Source of the DNA: RUG14871 sp045539425
GTDB taxonomy: Bacteria; Bacillota_I; Bacilli_A; Erysipelotrichales; Erysipelotrichaceae
NCBI GenBank assembly: GCA_045539425.1
Contig: JAZQFH010000005.1
Location: 1-64,000, forward strand
DNA length: 64,000 nt
Reading direction: 5' to 3'
This document shows positions 33,456 to 42,294 of the stretch, in pieces. The position numbers and the translations under genes were made by a program. A model generated the notes under the pieces. The model searched no databases. It saw only the letters and a list, made by a program, of their open reading frames with translations, and was not told the origin of the DNA. Positions within the stretch are counted from its first letter, which is position 1; each line of letters starts with the position of its first letter.

Positions 33456-34280
33456 CTATCTGATTTTATCGTCAGAGTATACAATATTTCCGCTTTTCCC
33501 GTCTTTGCGGATTCCCGTCGTAAAATCCGTTTCCTTGGCAATCCAGACGGATTGTCCCTGATATTCCCACGGAATCCGGTCATCTGTTCCTGCCAGAATT
33601 TCCTCAGCAACCTCCAGATTTTCATCAACGAGAGATTTCGGAGATTCGCATGTCCCGTGCTGACGGAGAATGCGGTCATAATACGGTTCATATGATTTGA
33701 ATTTTCTTAAAGTGTCCCTGTAAACGCTGACCGTGGACGATTCCGGCTTGAACAGGAATGTAAACACCCCGCAGGCATCTCCGAAGATGCAGACACGATC
33801 TTCCCGAATGAGCAATGCCATGATGCCCTGCGTATGTCCCGGCACATGGATCGGCTCTACCGTCACATCTCCGAGATGAAATACCGTTTCCTCACTCAGT
33901 TCCGCGATTTCTCCCGTATATAAACCATGGAATAATGCATCCGGATACTCGTCAATATTGGTTACGGAGCGCTTCAGCATGGAGCGGCGTAAGGCAATAT
34001 CAGTTTTCTGCAGATAAACAGGCCAGTCCGTCGTATTCATATAGATACGGGACCATTGCTGCATACCGTTGGCATGATCCGCATGTCCGTGCGTAATGAC
34101 AACTTCATAAGGCTGTTGAAATGTAGATTCAATAAACCCTCTCAGATCTCCGACGCCATATGCCGTATCCACCAGAATGCCGCTTTCGCTTCCTTTGATA
34201 TAATACATGCAGGCATCACCGAGACCGCGGACACGCCAGATATGCCCGGTGACATATTCTGCTGTGAATTGTACTTCCAT
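33456..34280 (-). CDS. MBL-fold metallo-hydrolase in the EIIBC operon
   Basis: The 274-residue enzyme has the metallo-beta-lactamase fold with the HxHxDH zinc motif in ITHGHADHANG (about 60), a second histidine in VPGHTQGI (about 150) and the FGDACG aspartate. Family members hydrolyse esters, lactones or thioesters. It sits between a YdjC-type deacetylase and an EIIB, so it may act on a phosphorylated sugar derivative. The region MYYIKG, DTAYGVGDLRGFI closely parallels the second MBL protein at 52746-53819, so they are probably paralogues. No signal peptide; cytoplasmic. Confidence 0.88.
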   Translation of the reverse strand: MEVQFTAEYVTGHIWRVRGLGDACMYYIKGSESGILVDTAYGVGDLRGFIESTFQQPYEVVITHGHADHANGMQQWSRIYMNTTDWPVYLQKTDIALRRSMLKRSVTNIDEYPDALFHGLYTGEIAELSEETVFHLGDVTVEPIHVPGHTQGIMALLIREDRVCIFGDACGVFTFLFKPESSTVSVYRDTLRKFKSYEPYYDRILRQHGTCESPKSLVDENLEVAEEILAGTDDRIPWEYQGQSVWIAKETDFTTGIRKDGKSGNIVYSDDKIR

Positions 34281-34293
34281 AGGTGAATCCTTT

Positions 34294-34989
34294 CTAGTAG
34301 TGAACCGGTTCGATTCCGTTCTCCTTTAAAAACTGTTTGATTTCATTACTGCAGAGCACGTCCAGCTCCTGCACTCTCTGCCACGAATAGGAACTCATGC
34401 GATACAGTTCCAGATCGCAGTAACCCGGATGACACATGATTTCAATATCCTTCCCTCTGTTTTCCTTTAAGATACGCATGAGGTCTTCCCTTGTTGCCGT
34501 CGGGCCGTAGAAGCCTGCGACAAACTGATAGTCGCTGTAACGCCTTAAGGGGAGATCATACTCTTTTGCCAGACGCAATGAGATCTCTTTGGCCTTTTCC
34601 GTTGCATCGTGAACGGAGTGATGCGAATCCAGATGTGTCGGCAGATGTCCGAACACTTCAATGAAACGCTCGATCTGTGCTTTCCATTCCGCATAGATCT
34701 CATCATAGTCCGGATCCTTCTCCCAGATGGTTTTCCTTCCCGGATAGAAGTTGCCATTCCCGTCATGCAGTGTCCTGTTCTCCGTTAACGGCGCACCCAG
34801 CGTCAGAGTCAGATGAACCCCGACTCCCAGTCCCGGATACTGTTTGACCAGATCCGCGGCTTCTTTGATATACTTCGAGTTTGTCAGGGCCGTTGTGGAG
34901 CGCAGAATGCCGTTACGATAAGCCTCAAGTATTCCCAGGGTATTTCCCATGGTATAACCGAGGTCGTCTCCGTTGATAATCAGTTTCAT
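34294..34989 (-). CDS. YdjC/ChbG-type carbohydrate deacetylase
   Basis: The 231-residue enzyme belongs to the YdjC family, whose best-known member ChbG removes an acetyl group from chito-oligosaccharides. Metal-site features are NGDDLG at the N-terminus, GVGVHLTLT (about 58), HLDSHHSVH (about 117) and CHPGYCDLE (about 193). It is the second gene of the EIIBC operon, so it probably acts on the transported, phosphorylated N-acetyl sugar. The intergenic 35001-35025 hairpin lies just upstream. The precise sugar is inferred. Confidence 0.88.
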   Translation of the reverse strand: MKLIINGDDLGYTMGNTLGILEAYRNGILRSTTALTNSKYIKEAADLVKQYPGLGVGVHLTLTLGAPLTENRTLHDGNGNFYPGRKTIWEKDPDYDEIYAEWKAQIERFIEVFGHLPTHLDSHHSVHDATEKAKEISLRLAKEYDLPLRRYSDYQFVAGFYGPTATREDLMRILKENRGKDIEIMCHPGYCDLELYRMSSYSWQRVQELDVLCSNEIKQFLKENGIEPVHY

Positions 34990-35000
34990 AAGTATCAGCT

Positions 35001-35025
35001 ACAGGGCACCTGTTCAGTGCCCTGT
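35001..35025 (-). other. Intercistronic stem-loop after EIIBC
   Basis: ACAGGGCAC and GTGCCCTGT form a perfect 9-bp stem with a 7-base loop in the 51-base gap between EIIBC and the deacetylase. There is no T tract, so it is more likely an mRNA-processing or stability element than a terminator. Confidence 0.55.
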
Positions 35026-35040
35026 CCTTTCATTTTTCAA

Positions 35041-36705
35041 TTATGCTTCGTTTTCCGCTTCCTGCTTTACCAGCTGGTTGTCATATGTCTTAATGAACGG
35101 ATAGACGATTGGAATATCCACTAAGAATAACAGGAACCAGAGAATGATTGTTTTGAAGTCGCCTGTTGCCAGGAATGCCTGCAGCGGTCCCGGAACCGTG
35201 AACGGAAGAGTCAGATAGAATCTGCCGACAATGTTCAGCGATGCACAGATGTAATATGTCGTGCAGTTTACGATCGAGCAGATGATTAACGGAATGTATG
35301 TGTAAACATTCAGAACTGTCGGTAAACCGAAGATGGACGGTTCATTGATATTGAACAGAGACGGAACGATGGCGACCTTCGCAACACTTCTGGCCTGATT
35401 GCTCTTGCAGAATAAGAAGATAACCAGCAGGATGACGTTGTAAGTGATCCAGTTTCCGAATACGGAGTTCATGGCACCGGCATAGATGAACGGTAATGGT
35501 TCACCGGCAACATAAGCTTCCGCGTTGGCTGCCAAGGCAGCTGTAGTGATCGGAGAAGTAACGACACTCAGCATGTTTGCGCCGTGAATTCCGAAGAACC
35601 AGAATGTTGTCATTAAGAAGTTGATCAGAAGAACGGACGGCAGGCTGCCTGTTGCTCTCATTAACGGCTGGAAGACTGTGTAAACAAGTTTTGCCAGACC
35701 TGCACCTGTCAGTTTGATTAATAATGCGTCAACTGCCATTAATACGACGATATTGAAGATTAACGGAAGCAGAACATTGAACGGAGCTGCTACGTTTGGC
35801 GGAACCGTATCCGGTAATTTAATTGTGATATTGTGTTCCTGGAAGAAACGGTTGACTTCGACCACGATGCATGCGATCAGCATTGCGGAGAACATGTAGC
35901 CCGCGCCTAACATACCGGACTGCAGGGATGCCGTAGAGAGATCAAACGCACCGGAAACGCAAAGGTAAACCAGCAGTGCGGAGATCATATTGTTCAGGCC
36001 GTTCATCTTGTAGGAAACAGCCAGCTGATAGGACACACCGCAGACAACGTATAAGGCAATAATACCGATTGTTAAATAATATGGAATCATCAGTGTCGCC
36101 GCATATTTCCCGGCGAAGCTCTTCCAGGCCAGTAATGCGGCATAGAAGATGTTGCTCGGTTCCGTAATGGTTGCCGGAATCGGCGGAACGGCTAACAGGA
36201 TGGCGAAGCCGCCAACGATAGTCGCCGGAATCAGGATGGTTAATCCGTCTCTGACGGCGCTGAGATGACGCTGATTGGAAATCTTCAGGCCTACCGGAAC
36301 GATATACTTTTCCATCCAGGCAGACAGTTTTTCCATGAAAGATGTTTTCTGTTCAGACATGTTTTCTTTTCCCCCTTCTGTCTTCACTGAGCCGGCATAG
36401 GCATTGCGGACCATTTCGTTTACGGCTTTGCCGTTTCCCGAAGCGTAGTCCTTTGCATCAATCGGCAGAACCATGATCCCGTCGAACGGCTTTGCCGTTT
36501 CCGTAATCTGATTCATTGCGTACTGAACCTGCGGAGCTACCAGAATGGCATCGTATTTTGCCACGATGTTGGGCAGATCCCTCAGTCCGCTTGCATCAAT
36601 CGTCCAGTCCTCATCTTCCGAAAGGGATTCCTTCATCCGTTTCATCAGAATACTGGAAGACAGACCGGCGGCACAGATCAGCAGGACTGTCACCTTTTGT
36701 TTCAT
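35041..36705 (-). CDS. PTS EIIBC fusion, lactose/cellobiose family
   Basis: The 554-residue protein joins an N-terminal EIIB domain (about 1-95) to an EIIC permease (about 120-540) with 8-10 membrane helices. The EIIB active cysteine is in LLICAAGLSSS; the EIIC part includes FLMTTFWFFGIHGANM and NINEPSIFGLPTV, a segment typical of cellobiose/diacetylchitobiose permeases. B-before-C order is unusual for this family, where separate or C-B forms are common. The ATG at 36705 has GAGGAGAG 8 bases upstream; in-frame sequence upstream lies in the divergent promoter region. The operon has no EIIA gene, so an outside EIIA must supply phosphate. It is divergent from its PRD regulator. Confidence 0.9.
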   Translation of the reverse strand: MKQKVTVLLICAAGLSSSILMKRMKESLSEDEDWTIDASGLRDLPNIVAKYDAILVAPQVQYAMNQITETAKPFDGIMVLPIDAKDYASGNGKAVNEMVRNAYAGSVKTEGGKENMSEQKTSFMEKLSAWMEKYIVPVGLKISNQRHLSAVRDGLTILIPATIVGGFAILLAVPPIPATITEPSNIFYAALLAWKSFAGKYAATLMIPYYLTIGIIALYVVCGVSYQLAVSYKMNGLNNMISALLVYLCVSGAFDLSTASLQSGMLGAGYMFSAMLIACIVVEVNRFFQEHNITIKLPDTVPPNVAAPFNVLLPLIFNIVVLMAVDALLIKLTGAGLAKLVYTVFQPLMRATGSLPSVLLINFLMTTFWFFGIHGANMLSVVTSPITTAALAANAEAYVAGEPLPFIYAGAMNSVFGNWITYNVILLVIFLFCKSNQARSVAKVAIVPSLFNINEPSIFGLPTVLNVYTYIPLIICSIVNCTTYYICASLNIVGRFYLTLPFTVPGPLQAFLATGDFKTIILWFLLFLVDIPIVYPFIKTYDNQLVKQEAENEA

Positions 36706-36766
36706 AACCGACTCTCCTCTTGCATGGATATCATATCGTATCGCTTTTTTTGAAGTTGCAAACAGT

Positions 36767-36788
36767 TTCCTTTTCATAACGGAAGGAA
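36767..36788. promoter_or_regulatory. Candidate operator between EIIBC and PRD regulator
   Basis: TTCCTT (36767-36772) and AAGGAA (36783-36788) form a 22-base dyad midway between the two divergent starts. It is a plausible binding site for the PRD regulator, although no consensus is known for this protein. Confidence 0.35.
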
Positions 36789-36826
36789 TGTACAACATAA
36801 GATGGGAAAAGCATATATATTTATTA

Positions 36827-36835
36827 TGGTACAAT
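36827..36835 (+). promoter_or_regulatory. Extended -10 promoter of the PRD regulator
   Basis: TGGTACAAT is a TGn extended -10, 29 bases before ATG 36865. Confidence 0.55.
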
Positions 36836-36864
36836 ACAGGTGGAAAAAGAAAGTTGAGAATCAT

Positions 36865-38766
36865 ATGTTGGAAGCAATTCAGAGAGAAATACTGCTCAAA
36901 TTGATGAAATCGTCCGATTATGTGTCAAGCAAGGACCTTGCTTTTACCTTAAACACATCGGAAAAGACAATTCTGAAGCATTTGAATATCCTGAAAAGCG
37001 ATCTGAAGGAAAACGGCGCTTCACTGGAAGTGAAGCACGGACACGGGTCCTATCTGGCAATCACGGACCAGGAAGCCTTCCGTGCTTATCTCGGGGAAGA
37101 TACACCGGAAGAAGTCCCGGTAACCAAGGAGGGCCGAAGAGCCTATGTGCTTTCCCGCCTGATCAACACGGAGGATTATATCAACATCTATGATCTGGCA
37201 GATGAGCTCTACATCTCTCCGTCTTTATTGCGTCTGATCATCAAGGGACTGATGGATGTGATTGAAAGCTATCATCTGAAGCTGGATCACTCGCATTCGC
37301 ACGGATACCGTATTACAGGAGCGGAGAAGGACATCCGCCGGTGCATCACCAAGGAATGCCGGGAAGTGAAACAGTACGGGAGTTACACCATGTTCAGCAA
37401 TCTGAAAGGCGACATGACCACCCGGATCTCGTCCATCGTTGCCCGGACATTGGAAAAATACAATATTGCCATCAGTGAGGACGGAATCAATTCCCTCACC
37501 CTGCATATTTTAATTGCCATCAACCGCTTTGAAACCATGAATCAGATTGAAGTTGACGAGATCATTCTGCAGAAACTGCAGTCCTCTCCGGAATACTACG
37601 TCATGAAAAGCATCAGCAAGGAAATGAAGGAACAGTTGGGAATCGAACTCCCGGACATTGAACTCGCCTATCTGACACTGCATCTGAACGGCAAGCAGCG
37701 GCTGTTTGCCCACGAGCATCTGCAGGTTCAGATTACCGACGATGCTCTGGTTTTCTACAACCGGATGCTCCGCAATATCTACCAGATTGCCCGGATCAGT
37801 TTCTTTGAAGATGAAGAGCTGCGTGTCAGTCTTTTGAATCATATCGTTCCGTTCATCAACCGTCTGAACAATGACATGCAGATCAGCAAGTCTTCTCTGG
37901 AAGGCATCAAACTGCAGTTCCCGTATGCTTACGATTTAGCCGTCATCGGACTGAGTTTTCTGAATGATGATTTCAGTGTCACTTCTGCTGAAACCGGCTA
38001 CTTTGCCCTGCATCTGGCACTTTCTCTGGAAAAAGCCAGGGGAAATGTCGAAGCCGGAAGTATTGCCGTTATCTGCGACGAAGTCTCTTCCCTATATAAC
38101 ATGATGTCCTTCAAGATCAACCGCAACCTGTCGGATCTGATCAGTACCATTCAGTTTCTGAGTGTTTCGGAAGCACAGAAGATGGGAGAGGAGCTGCCTG
38201 AGAGTTATGAACTCGTTCTGAACACCTCCAATGAGCAGTTTCCTTTTGATGAAAAACTGCTGAATGTTTCCACTTTTATTACGGATGCGGAAATGGAAAT
38301 GATCCGCGGCCGTCTGAAAAAAGCCGAGCAGTATGAGGACAACTATGAACTCTTCCGGGACGACCTTTTCTTCCGGATTCACGAAAACATGAGCAAGGAT
38401 AAGATCATCCATATGATGGCATCGCGTGCAGAAGAGCTCTACGGTCTTTCAGACAGTTTTTATGACAGCATTCTGGAGCGGGAACGTCTGGAGCCGACCG
38501 AATATGCCAACCGGATTGCCATTCCTCACCCGTTGAAAAACGAAGAGGGAAGTGAACTGATTGCGGTTGCTCTGCTGGACCGTCCGGTACTCTGGAATAC
38601 GCAGAAGGTTCAGCTGATCTTCCTGATTTCCCTTTCCAACCACAAAAAAACAGAGTGGTTCATGGATAAAATCAGCACTCTGTTAGGAAATGATGAAATG
38701 TCTCAGACTCTGATCCTCTCTTCCGATTTTGAGGAATTCATACGGAATTTCAGATCAGTAGCGTAG
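36865..38766 (+). CDS. PRD-domain PTS regulator with EIIA-like domain
   Basis: The 633-residue regulator resembles MtlR/LicR-type activators. Two N-terminal helix-turn-helix domains (about 1-170) are followed by PRD1 and PRD2, with histidines visible in TLHILIAINR, LTLHLNGKQR, LLNHIVPF and FALHLALSLE. A degenerate EIIB-like stretch follows (SIAVICDEVSSLY), then a C-terminal EIIA-2-like domain with the phospho-histidine segment RIAIPHPLKN (about 550). Activity is probably set by HPr- and EII-dependent phosphorylation. The ATG at 36865 is chosen because the HTH begins at once. It diverges from EIIBC and should activate it; its 3' end overlaps the AEC gene on the other strand by 17 bases. Confidence 0.9.
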   Translation: MLEAIQREILLKLMKSSDYVSSKDLAFTLNTSEKTILKHLNILKSDLKENGASLEVKHGHGSYLAITDQEAFRAYLGEDTPEEVPVTKEGRRAYVLSRLINTEDYINIYDLADELYISPSLLRLIIKGLMDVIESYHLKLDHSHSHGYRITGAEKDIRRCITKECREVKQYGSYTMFSNLKGDMTTRISSIVARTLEKYNIAISEDGINSLTLHILIAINRFETMNQIEVDEIILQKLQSSPEYYVMKSISKEMKEQLGIELPDIELAYLTLHLNGKQRLFAHEHLQVQITDDALVFYNRMLRNIYQIARISFFEDEELRVSLLNHIVPFINRLNNDMQISKSSLEGIKLQFPYAYDLAVIGLSFLNDDFSVTSAETGYFALHLALSLEKARGNVEAGSIAVICDEVSSLYNMMSFKINRNLSDLISTIQFLSVSEAQKMGEELPESYELVLNTSNEQFPFDEKLLNVSTFITDAEMEMIRGRLKKAEQYEDNYELFRDDLFFRIHENMSKDKIIHMMASRAEELYGLSDSFYDSILERERLEPTEYANRIAIPHPLKNEEGSELIAVALLDRPVLWNTQKVQLIFLISLSNHKKTEWFMDKISTLLGNDEMSQTLILSSDFEEFIRNFRSVA

Positions 38767-39664
38767 CGATATAAACGATAAGCGGAAGCGTGAGTATGCT
38801 CAGAAGCGTGGAAACGCAGACATACTCCACTCCGCTTTTATAGTCTTTGTCATACTGCTGTGCAAAGATTGCCACATTGCTGCCAACCGGGCAGGCGGCG
38901 GCACAGAGGATTGCAAGTTTCAGCTCCTGAGAGCCAAATGGTAAAAAGCGGAAGACCAGTATGATTACCAGCGGAATCAGAAGCAGACGGATCAGTGAAA
39001 CAAAATAGACCTGCTTTCTGCGCAACATACCGAGAAGATCACTCTGTGCAAGATAGACACCCGAAGAGAACATGGCCAGCGGCGTATTGATGCTGCTGAT
39101 GCTTGTAAACAGGCTGGACACGATGGAAGGCAGTTTGATATTTCCAAAGTAAAGGACAAGACCGATCAGAACGGAAATCACGATCGGGTTGGTCGCCACT
39201 TTCCGGATATCCATGACGGATCTGTCATCGGTAATGGTATAAACACCGTACGTCCACTGCAGAAGGTTGATCAGAACGATCATGATGGAAATATAGAATA
39301 CCGCCCCGCTGCCGAAGGTTGCCTGCACCAGCGGAATCCCGATGAAACCGGCATTGGAAAAGGCGGAAGAGAATTCCGCAATACGGTCACTCTTATGAAA
39401 AATCAGTACGCTGAGCACAATGGAGATCAGCATGCAGAGAATGGAAATCGCGCCAGAAGAAAGAAGGTCCTGCGTTTTTTCCGCCGTTCTTTCCACACAG
39501 AAGTTAGAAACCACAATGACCGGAATCGCCACGTTCAGTAACAGCTTTCCGATATCCTTTGTTCCCTGATCACTCACCCATTTCTTACGGTAAGCAACAT
39601 ACCCGATTCCCATCAGAACAAACATGATCAGTACCTGTTTGAACAGCAGTCCTACAATTTCCAT
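38750..39664 (-). CDS. AEC-family transporter
   Basis: The 304-residue integral membrane protein has about 10 helices and the AEC (auxin efflux carrier) pattern, with GTKDIGKLLLNVAIPVIV near residue 35 and the FSSAFSNAGFIGIP segment near residue 95. Relatives move malate, lactate or amino acids. The substrate cannot be read here. GGAGG lies 8 bases before ATG 39664; the in-frame ATG 18 bases earlier is less suited. It converges on the PRD regulator with an overlapping 3' end. No operon partner is visible. Confidence 0.85.
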   Translation of the reverse strand: MEIVGLLFKQVLIMFVLMGIGYVAYRKKWVSDQGTKDIGKLLLNVAIPVIVVSNFCVERTAEKTQDLLSSGAISILCMLISIVLSVLIFHKSDRIAEFSSAFSNAGFIGIPLVQATFGSGAVFYISIMIVLINLLQWTYGVYTITDDRSVMDIRKVATNPIVISVLIGLVLYFGNIKLPSIVSSLFTSISSINTPLAMFSSGVYLAQSDLLGMLRRKQVYFVSLIRLLLIPLVIILVFRFLPFGSQELKLAILCAAACPVGSNVAIFAQQYDKDYKSGVEYVCVSTLLSILTLPLIVYIATLLI

Positions 39665-39752
39665 ATCCGTATCCTCCCGCATTCTGTAACAAGTTTACCA
39701 CACCTTCTCTTCCCGTTCTTCAATATACTTCCGTTTTGTTACGGAATCGCCA

Positions 39753-39781
39753 TAAAAAAAGGCTCTAATCAAAGAAGAGCC
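39753..39781 (-). terminator. Terminator of the typA-tgt-que operon
   Basis: GGCTCT (39761-39766) pairs with AGAGCC (39776-39781), then TTTTTTTATG follows on the minus strand. The final membrane gene's stop codon is inside the hairpin. Confidence 0.8.
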
Positions 39782-40097
39782 ATCCGCATAAGACATAGAT
39801 CAGCTTGTAGAAGATTCCGTCCGCTGCCAGATAATACAGAATCCCGGAGACCAGCGGCAGATTCAGATAGCCGAGGTCCAACAGCAGGAAGAACAGAAAG
39901 ACAAAGGATACGATCAGTTTCTTGACCCAGGTCTTGTTGTTTCTTCTCGTCTGCAGGCTGATGCCGAAGCCGAAAAGCGCAAAGGCAAGCGTACACACCG
40001 AAAGAAGGTGCTGCGCACTTCCATGCAGAAACATGTTTTCCAGGCGGACCAGCCAGCCGCCGATCACGATAACCAGTACAGGTGTCAGATATTTCAT
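39765..40097 (-). CDS. Small membrane protein of unknown function (que operon end)
   Basis: I do not recognise this 110-residue protein. Hydrophobic stretches near residues 5-15, 30-45, 60-80 and 92-108 suggest three or four membrane helices, with a basic loop TRRNNKTWVKK. It overlaps the preceding membrane gene by ATGA and is the last gene before the terminator. No functional motif is visible; a role as a partner of the 170-residue membrane protein is inference from coupling. Confidence 0.7.
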   Translation of the reverse strand: MKYLTPVLVIVIGGWLVRLENMFLHGSAQHLLSVCTLAFALFGFGISLQTRRNNKTWVKKLIVSFVFLFFLLLDLGYLNLPLVSGILYYLAADGIFYKLIYVLCGWLFFD

Positions 40098-40606
40098 TTT
40101 TTATTTCCTCTTTGAAACAGAATGCTCTCATATCGGTAACGCAGAAGAGCACCGATATAGAAGCCGATAGGTCCCGGCAGAATGGTCAGTAAGAACCAGA
40201 GGTTGAGTGCATCCGCGTTCAGACTGATGGTATTGAAGATTACCCCGGTCGGATAATTGAAGATGACGTAATACATCCAGGCTCCCCGCACCACATAATA
40301 CTTGGTCAGGAAGTAGCAGGCAAAGTATCCCGCTCCCAGAATCAGAAGAAAGACGAAGGAACAGATCAGGGAGACCTTATCCATGGAATTCAGATATTCC
40401 TTGCCCAGAATGTAGAAGTATCCCAGTAACATATAGACCGGCACAGCCAGAAGGCAGCTTGCGACAATATAGGGAATCGGACGTCCCGCAATATACATAT
40501 TCGCAAACGGATGGGATGTACCGCAGGCCAAGGCCATAAAGACACTGATGATGAAGTGCCCGATGAAGATGACCATAAATGTATATCCGAAATCCTGTTT
40601 TCTCAT
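40094..40606 (-). CDS. Membrane protein of unknown function (que operon)
   Basis: The 170-residue protein has about four or five membrane helices (around 10-28, 42-62, 80-102, 112-130, 138-158) and no recognised domain. A charged C-terminus, RYRYESILFQRGNKK, is probably cytoplasmic. It starts 7 bases after queH and is coupled to the next small membrane gene. Possible links to transport of a queuine-related compound rest only on operon position. Confidence 0.7.
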   Translation of the reverse strand: MRKQDFGYTFMVIFIGHFIISVFMALACGTSHPFANMYIAGRPIPYIVASCLLAVPVYMLLGYFYILGKEYLNSMDKVSLICSFVFLLILGAGYFACYFLTKYYVVRGAWMYYVIFNYPTGVIFNTISLNADALNLWFLLTILPGPIGFYIGALLRYRYESILFQRGNKK

Positions 40607-40613
40607 ATCTTTA

Positions 40614-41267
40614 TTATATCGTCTTTTCCTCTTTCTTTTTCGCTAAATATTCCTGCAGGGAATTTGCGCAGCCGCAATACGGCTGACGGTAAAGATCCAG
40701 CTCTTTTGCCAGAGCATTCGAGCGGTATTCCCCCTGCTCCTTTTTAAAATCCGTAACCAGATATTTCACTTCCGGATACAGCTTCTCCAGCTTTGCGCCG
40801 ATTTCATTGATCTTAACGGCATTTTTATATCTGGATACGCTCATCACCGTCGCTACATATTCATAGTGATGCTCTGCCGCATAGCGATAGGTGCGCATAA
40901 GGCGGTATTCATAGCACGTCCAGCAGCGCTCGGTAAACTCCCCGAGCGTCAGATACGGTTTCAGCTCTTCCATATAACCGGCATTGTCATACTTCGCTTC
41001 CACTAAATGGATCGGATGCGGGTAGTTTTCATGATACCATTTCAGATACTTCTTTAATTCATTCAGCCGGTGCTCGTACTCTTCACGCGGGTAGATGTTG
41101 TCATTCATATAGTAGATCGTAATGTCGAAGACATCACTCAGGTAAGTCAGAATATCACAGGCGCATACCGCGCAGCAGACATGCAGCAGTAAAGAAGGAC
41201 GCCGTCCTTCCGCTTTGATCTTGCTGATTTGAGCCTGATAGGCATTGTAATATTCCCTGTTTTTCAT
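40614..41267 (-). CDS. queH: Epoxyqueuosine reductase QueH
   Basis: The 217-residue enzyme reduces epoxyqueuosine in tRNA to queuosine, the last step of the pathway, replacing cobalamin-dependent QueG. Conserved cysteines are visible in LHVCCAVCACD, CWTCYEYRL and PYCGCANSL, the set that binds the 4Fe-4S cluster and extra iron. YMNDNIYPREEYEHRL is also typical. It lies 3 bases after queA in the typA-tgt-queA-queH operon. Confidence 0.95.
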   Translation of the reverse strand: MKNREYYNAYQAQISKIKAEGRRPSLLLHVCCAVCACDILTYLSDVFDITIYYMNDNIYPREEYEHRLNELKKYLKWYHENYPHPIHLVEAKYDNAGYMEELKPYLTLGEFTERCWTCYEYRLMRTYRYAAEHHYEYVATVMSVSRYKNAVKINEIGAKLEKLYPEVKYLVTDFKKEQGEYRSNALAKELDLYRQPYCGCANSLQEYLAKKKEEKTI

Positions 41268-41270
41268 CTT

Positions 41271-42293
41271 CTAGTAAATAAACATCGCGTCGCCAAACGA
41301 GAAGAAGCGATAGCGTTCTCTGATGGCTTCGTTATATGCATTCAGGATGTTTTCCCTGCCTGCCAGTGCACTGACTAAAAGGATCAGCGTGCTTTCCGGC
41401 AGGTGGAAATTGGTGATAAGTGCATCGATTGCCAAAAACTTGTATCCCGGATAAATGTAGATACCGGTATTGCCGCTGCAGCCGCAGAACCTGCCGTATT
41501 TCTGCATGACGCTCTCCAGTGTCCGGCAGCTCGTCGTACCGATGGCAATGATCCTTCGGCCTTCCTTTTTTGCCAGGTTAAGACGGTTTGCCACTTCCTC
41601 CGTCATGGAGTAATACTCCTCATGCATCACGTGGTCCGTGACTTCTTCCTCTTTCAGAGGCTTGAAGGTTCCGAGTCCCACATGCAGCGTCACATCCAGC
41701 ACTTCCACGCCCTTTGCGCGTATTTTTTCAAACAGTTCTTCCGTAAAATGCAGTCCGGCTGTCGGTGCCGCCGCACTTCCGTCGACTTTGGCGTAAACGG
41801 TCTGATAGCGGTTTTTATCCTGCAGTTTCTCATGGATATACGGCGGGAGCGGTGTTTCACCGAGTTCATCCAGGATCTCATTGAAGACGCCTTCGTAGAT
41901 CATCTCAAAATCACGCAGGCCGTTTTCCTTGATGGCCGTACACTTCGCCTGCAGTTTGTCTTCTCCAAACGATACGACAGTTCCGAGTTTCACTACCTTC
42001 GCGTTGCCGACCAGGCACTCCCAGGTGTTTCCTTCCTGACGCAAAAGTAAGAGTTCCACGTGCGCCCCGGTTTCCTTTTTTGTGCCGAATAAGCGCGCCG
42101 GAATGACCCGTGAGTTATTGCGGACAAGGACATCCCCTTCTCTGAGATAATCCAGAATGTCCGTAAAGGTATGATGCTCTACGGCACCCGTTTCCTTATT
42201 TAATGTCATTAAGCGGGAGGCACTGCGGTCCTTTAAAGGAACCTGCGCAATGAGCTCCTGCGGTAAATCATAGTAAAAATCTTCTTTTTTCAT
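41271..42293 (-). CDS. queA: S-adenosylmethionine:tRNA ribosyltransferase-isomerase QueA
   Basis: The 340-residue enzyme adds the epoxycyclopentane ring to preQ1-modified tRNA using the ribosyl group of S-adenosylmethionine. Typical segments are FYYDLPQELIAQVPL at the start, VRNNSRVIPARLFG, AAPTAGLHFTEEL and ITNFHLPESTL near the end. It is one base downstream of tgt. queC, queD, queE and queF are not in the window, so precursor synthesis must be elsewhere or preQ1 is salvaged. Confidence 0.96.
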   Translation of the reverse strand: MKKEDFYYDLPQELIAQVPLKDRSASRLMTLNKETGAVEHHTFTDILDYLREGDVLVRNNSRVIPARLFGTKKETGAHVELLLLRQEGNTWECLVGNAKVVKLGTVVSFGEDKLQAKCTAIKENGLRDFEMIYEGVFNEILDELGETPLPPYIHEKLQDKNRYQTVYAKVDGSAAAPTAGLHFTEELFEKIRAKGVEVLDVTLHVGLGTFKPLKEEEVTDHVMHEEYYSMTEEVANRLNLAKKEGRRIIAIGTTSCRTLESVMQKYGRFCGCSGNTGIYIYPGYKFLAIDALITNFHLPESTLILLVSALAGRENILNAYNEAIRERYRFFSFGDAMFIY

Positions 42294-42294
42294 C

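Noticed and set aside
41403..42050. 215-residue plus-strand ORF opposite queA
   Set aside because: Queuosine protein QueA is unmistakable on the other strand; the antisense frame has no ribosome site or known motif.
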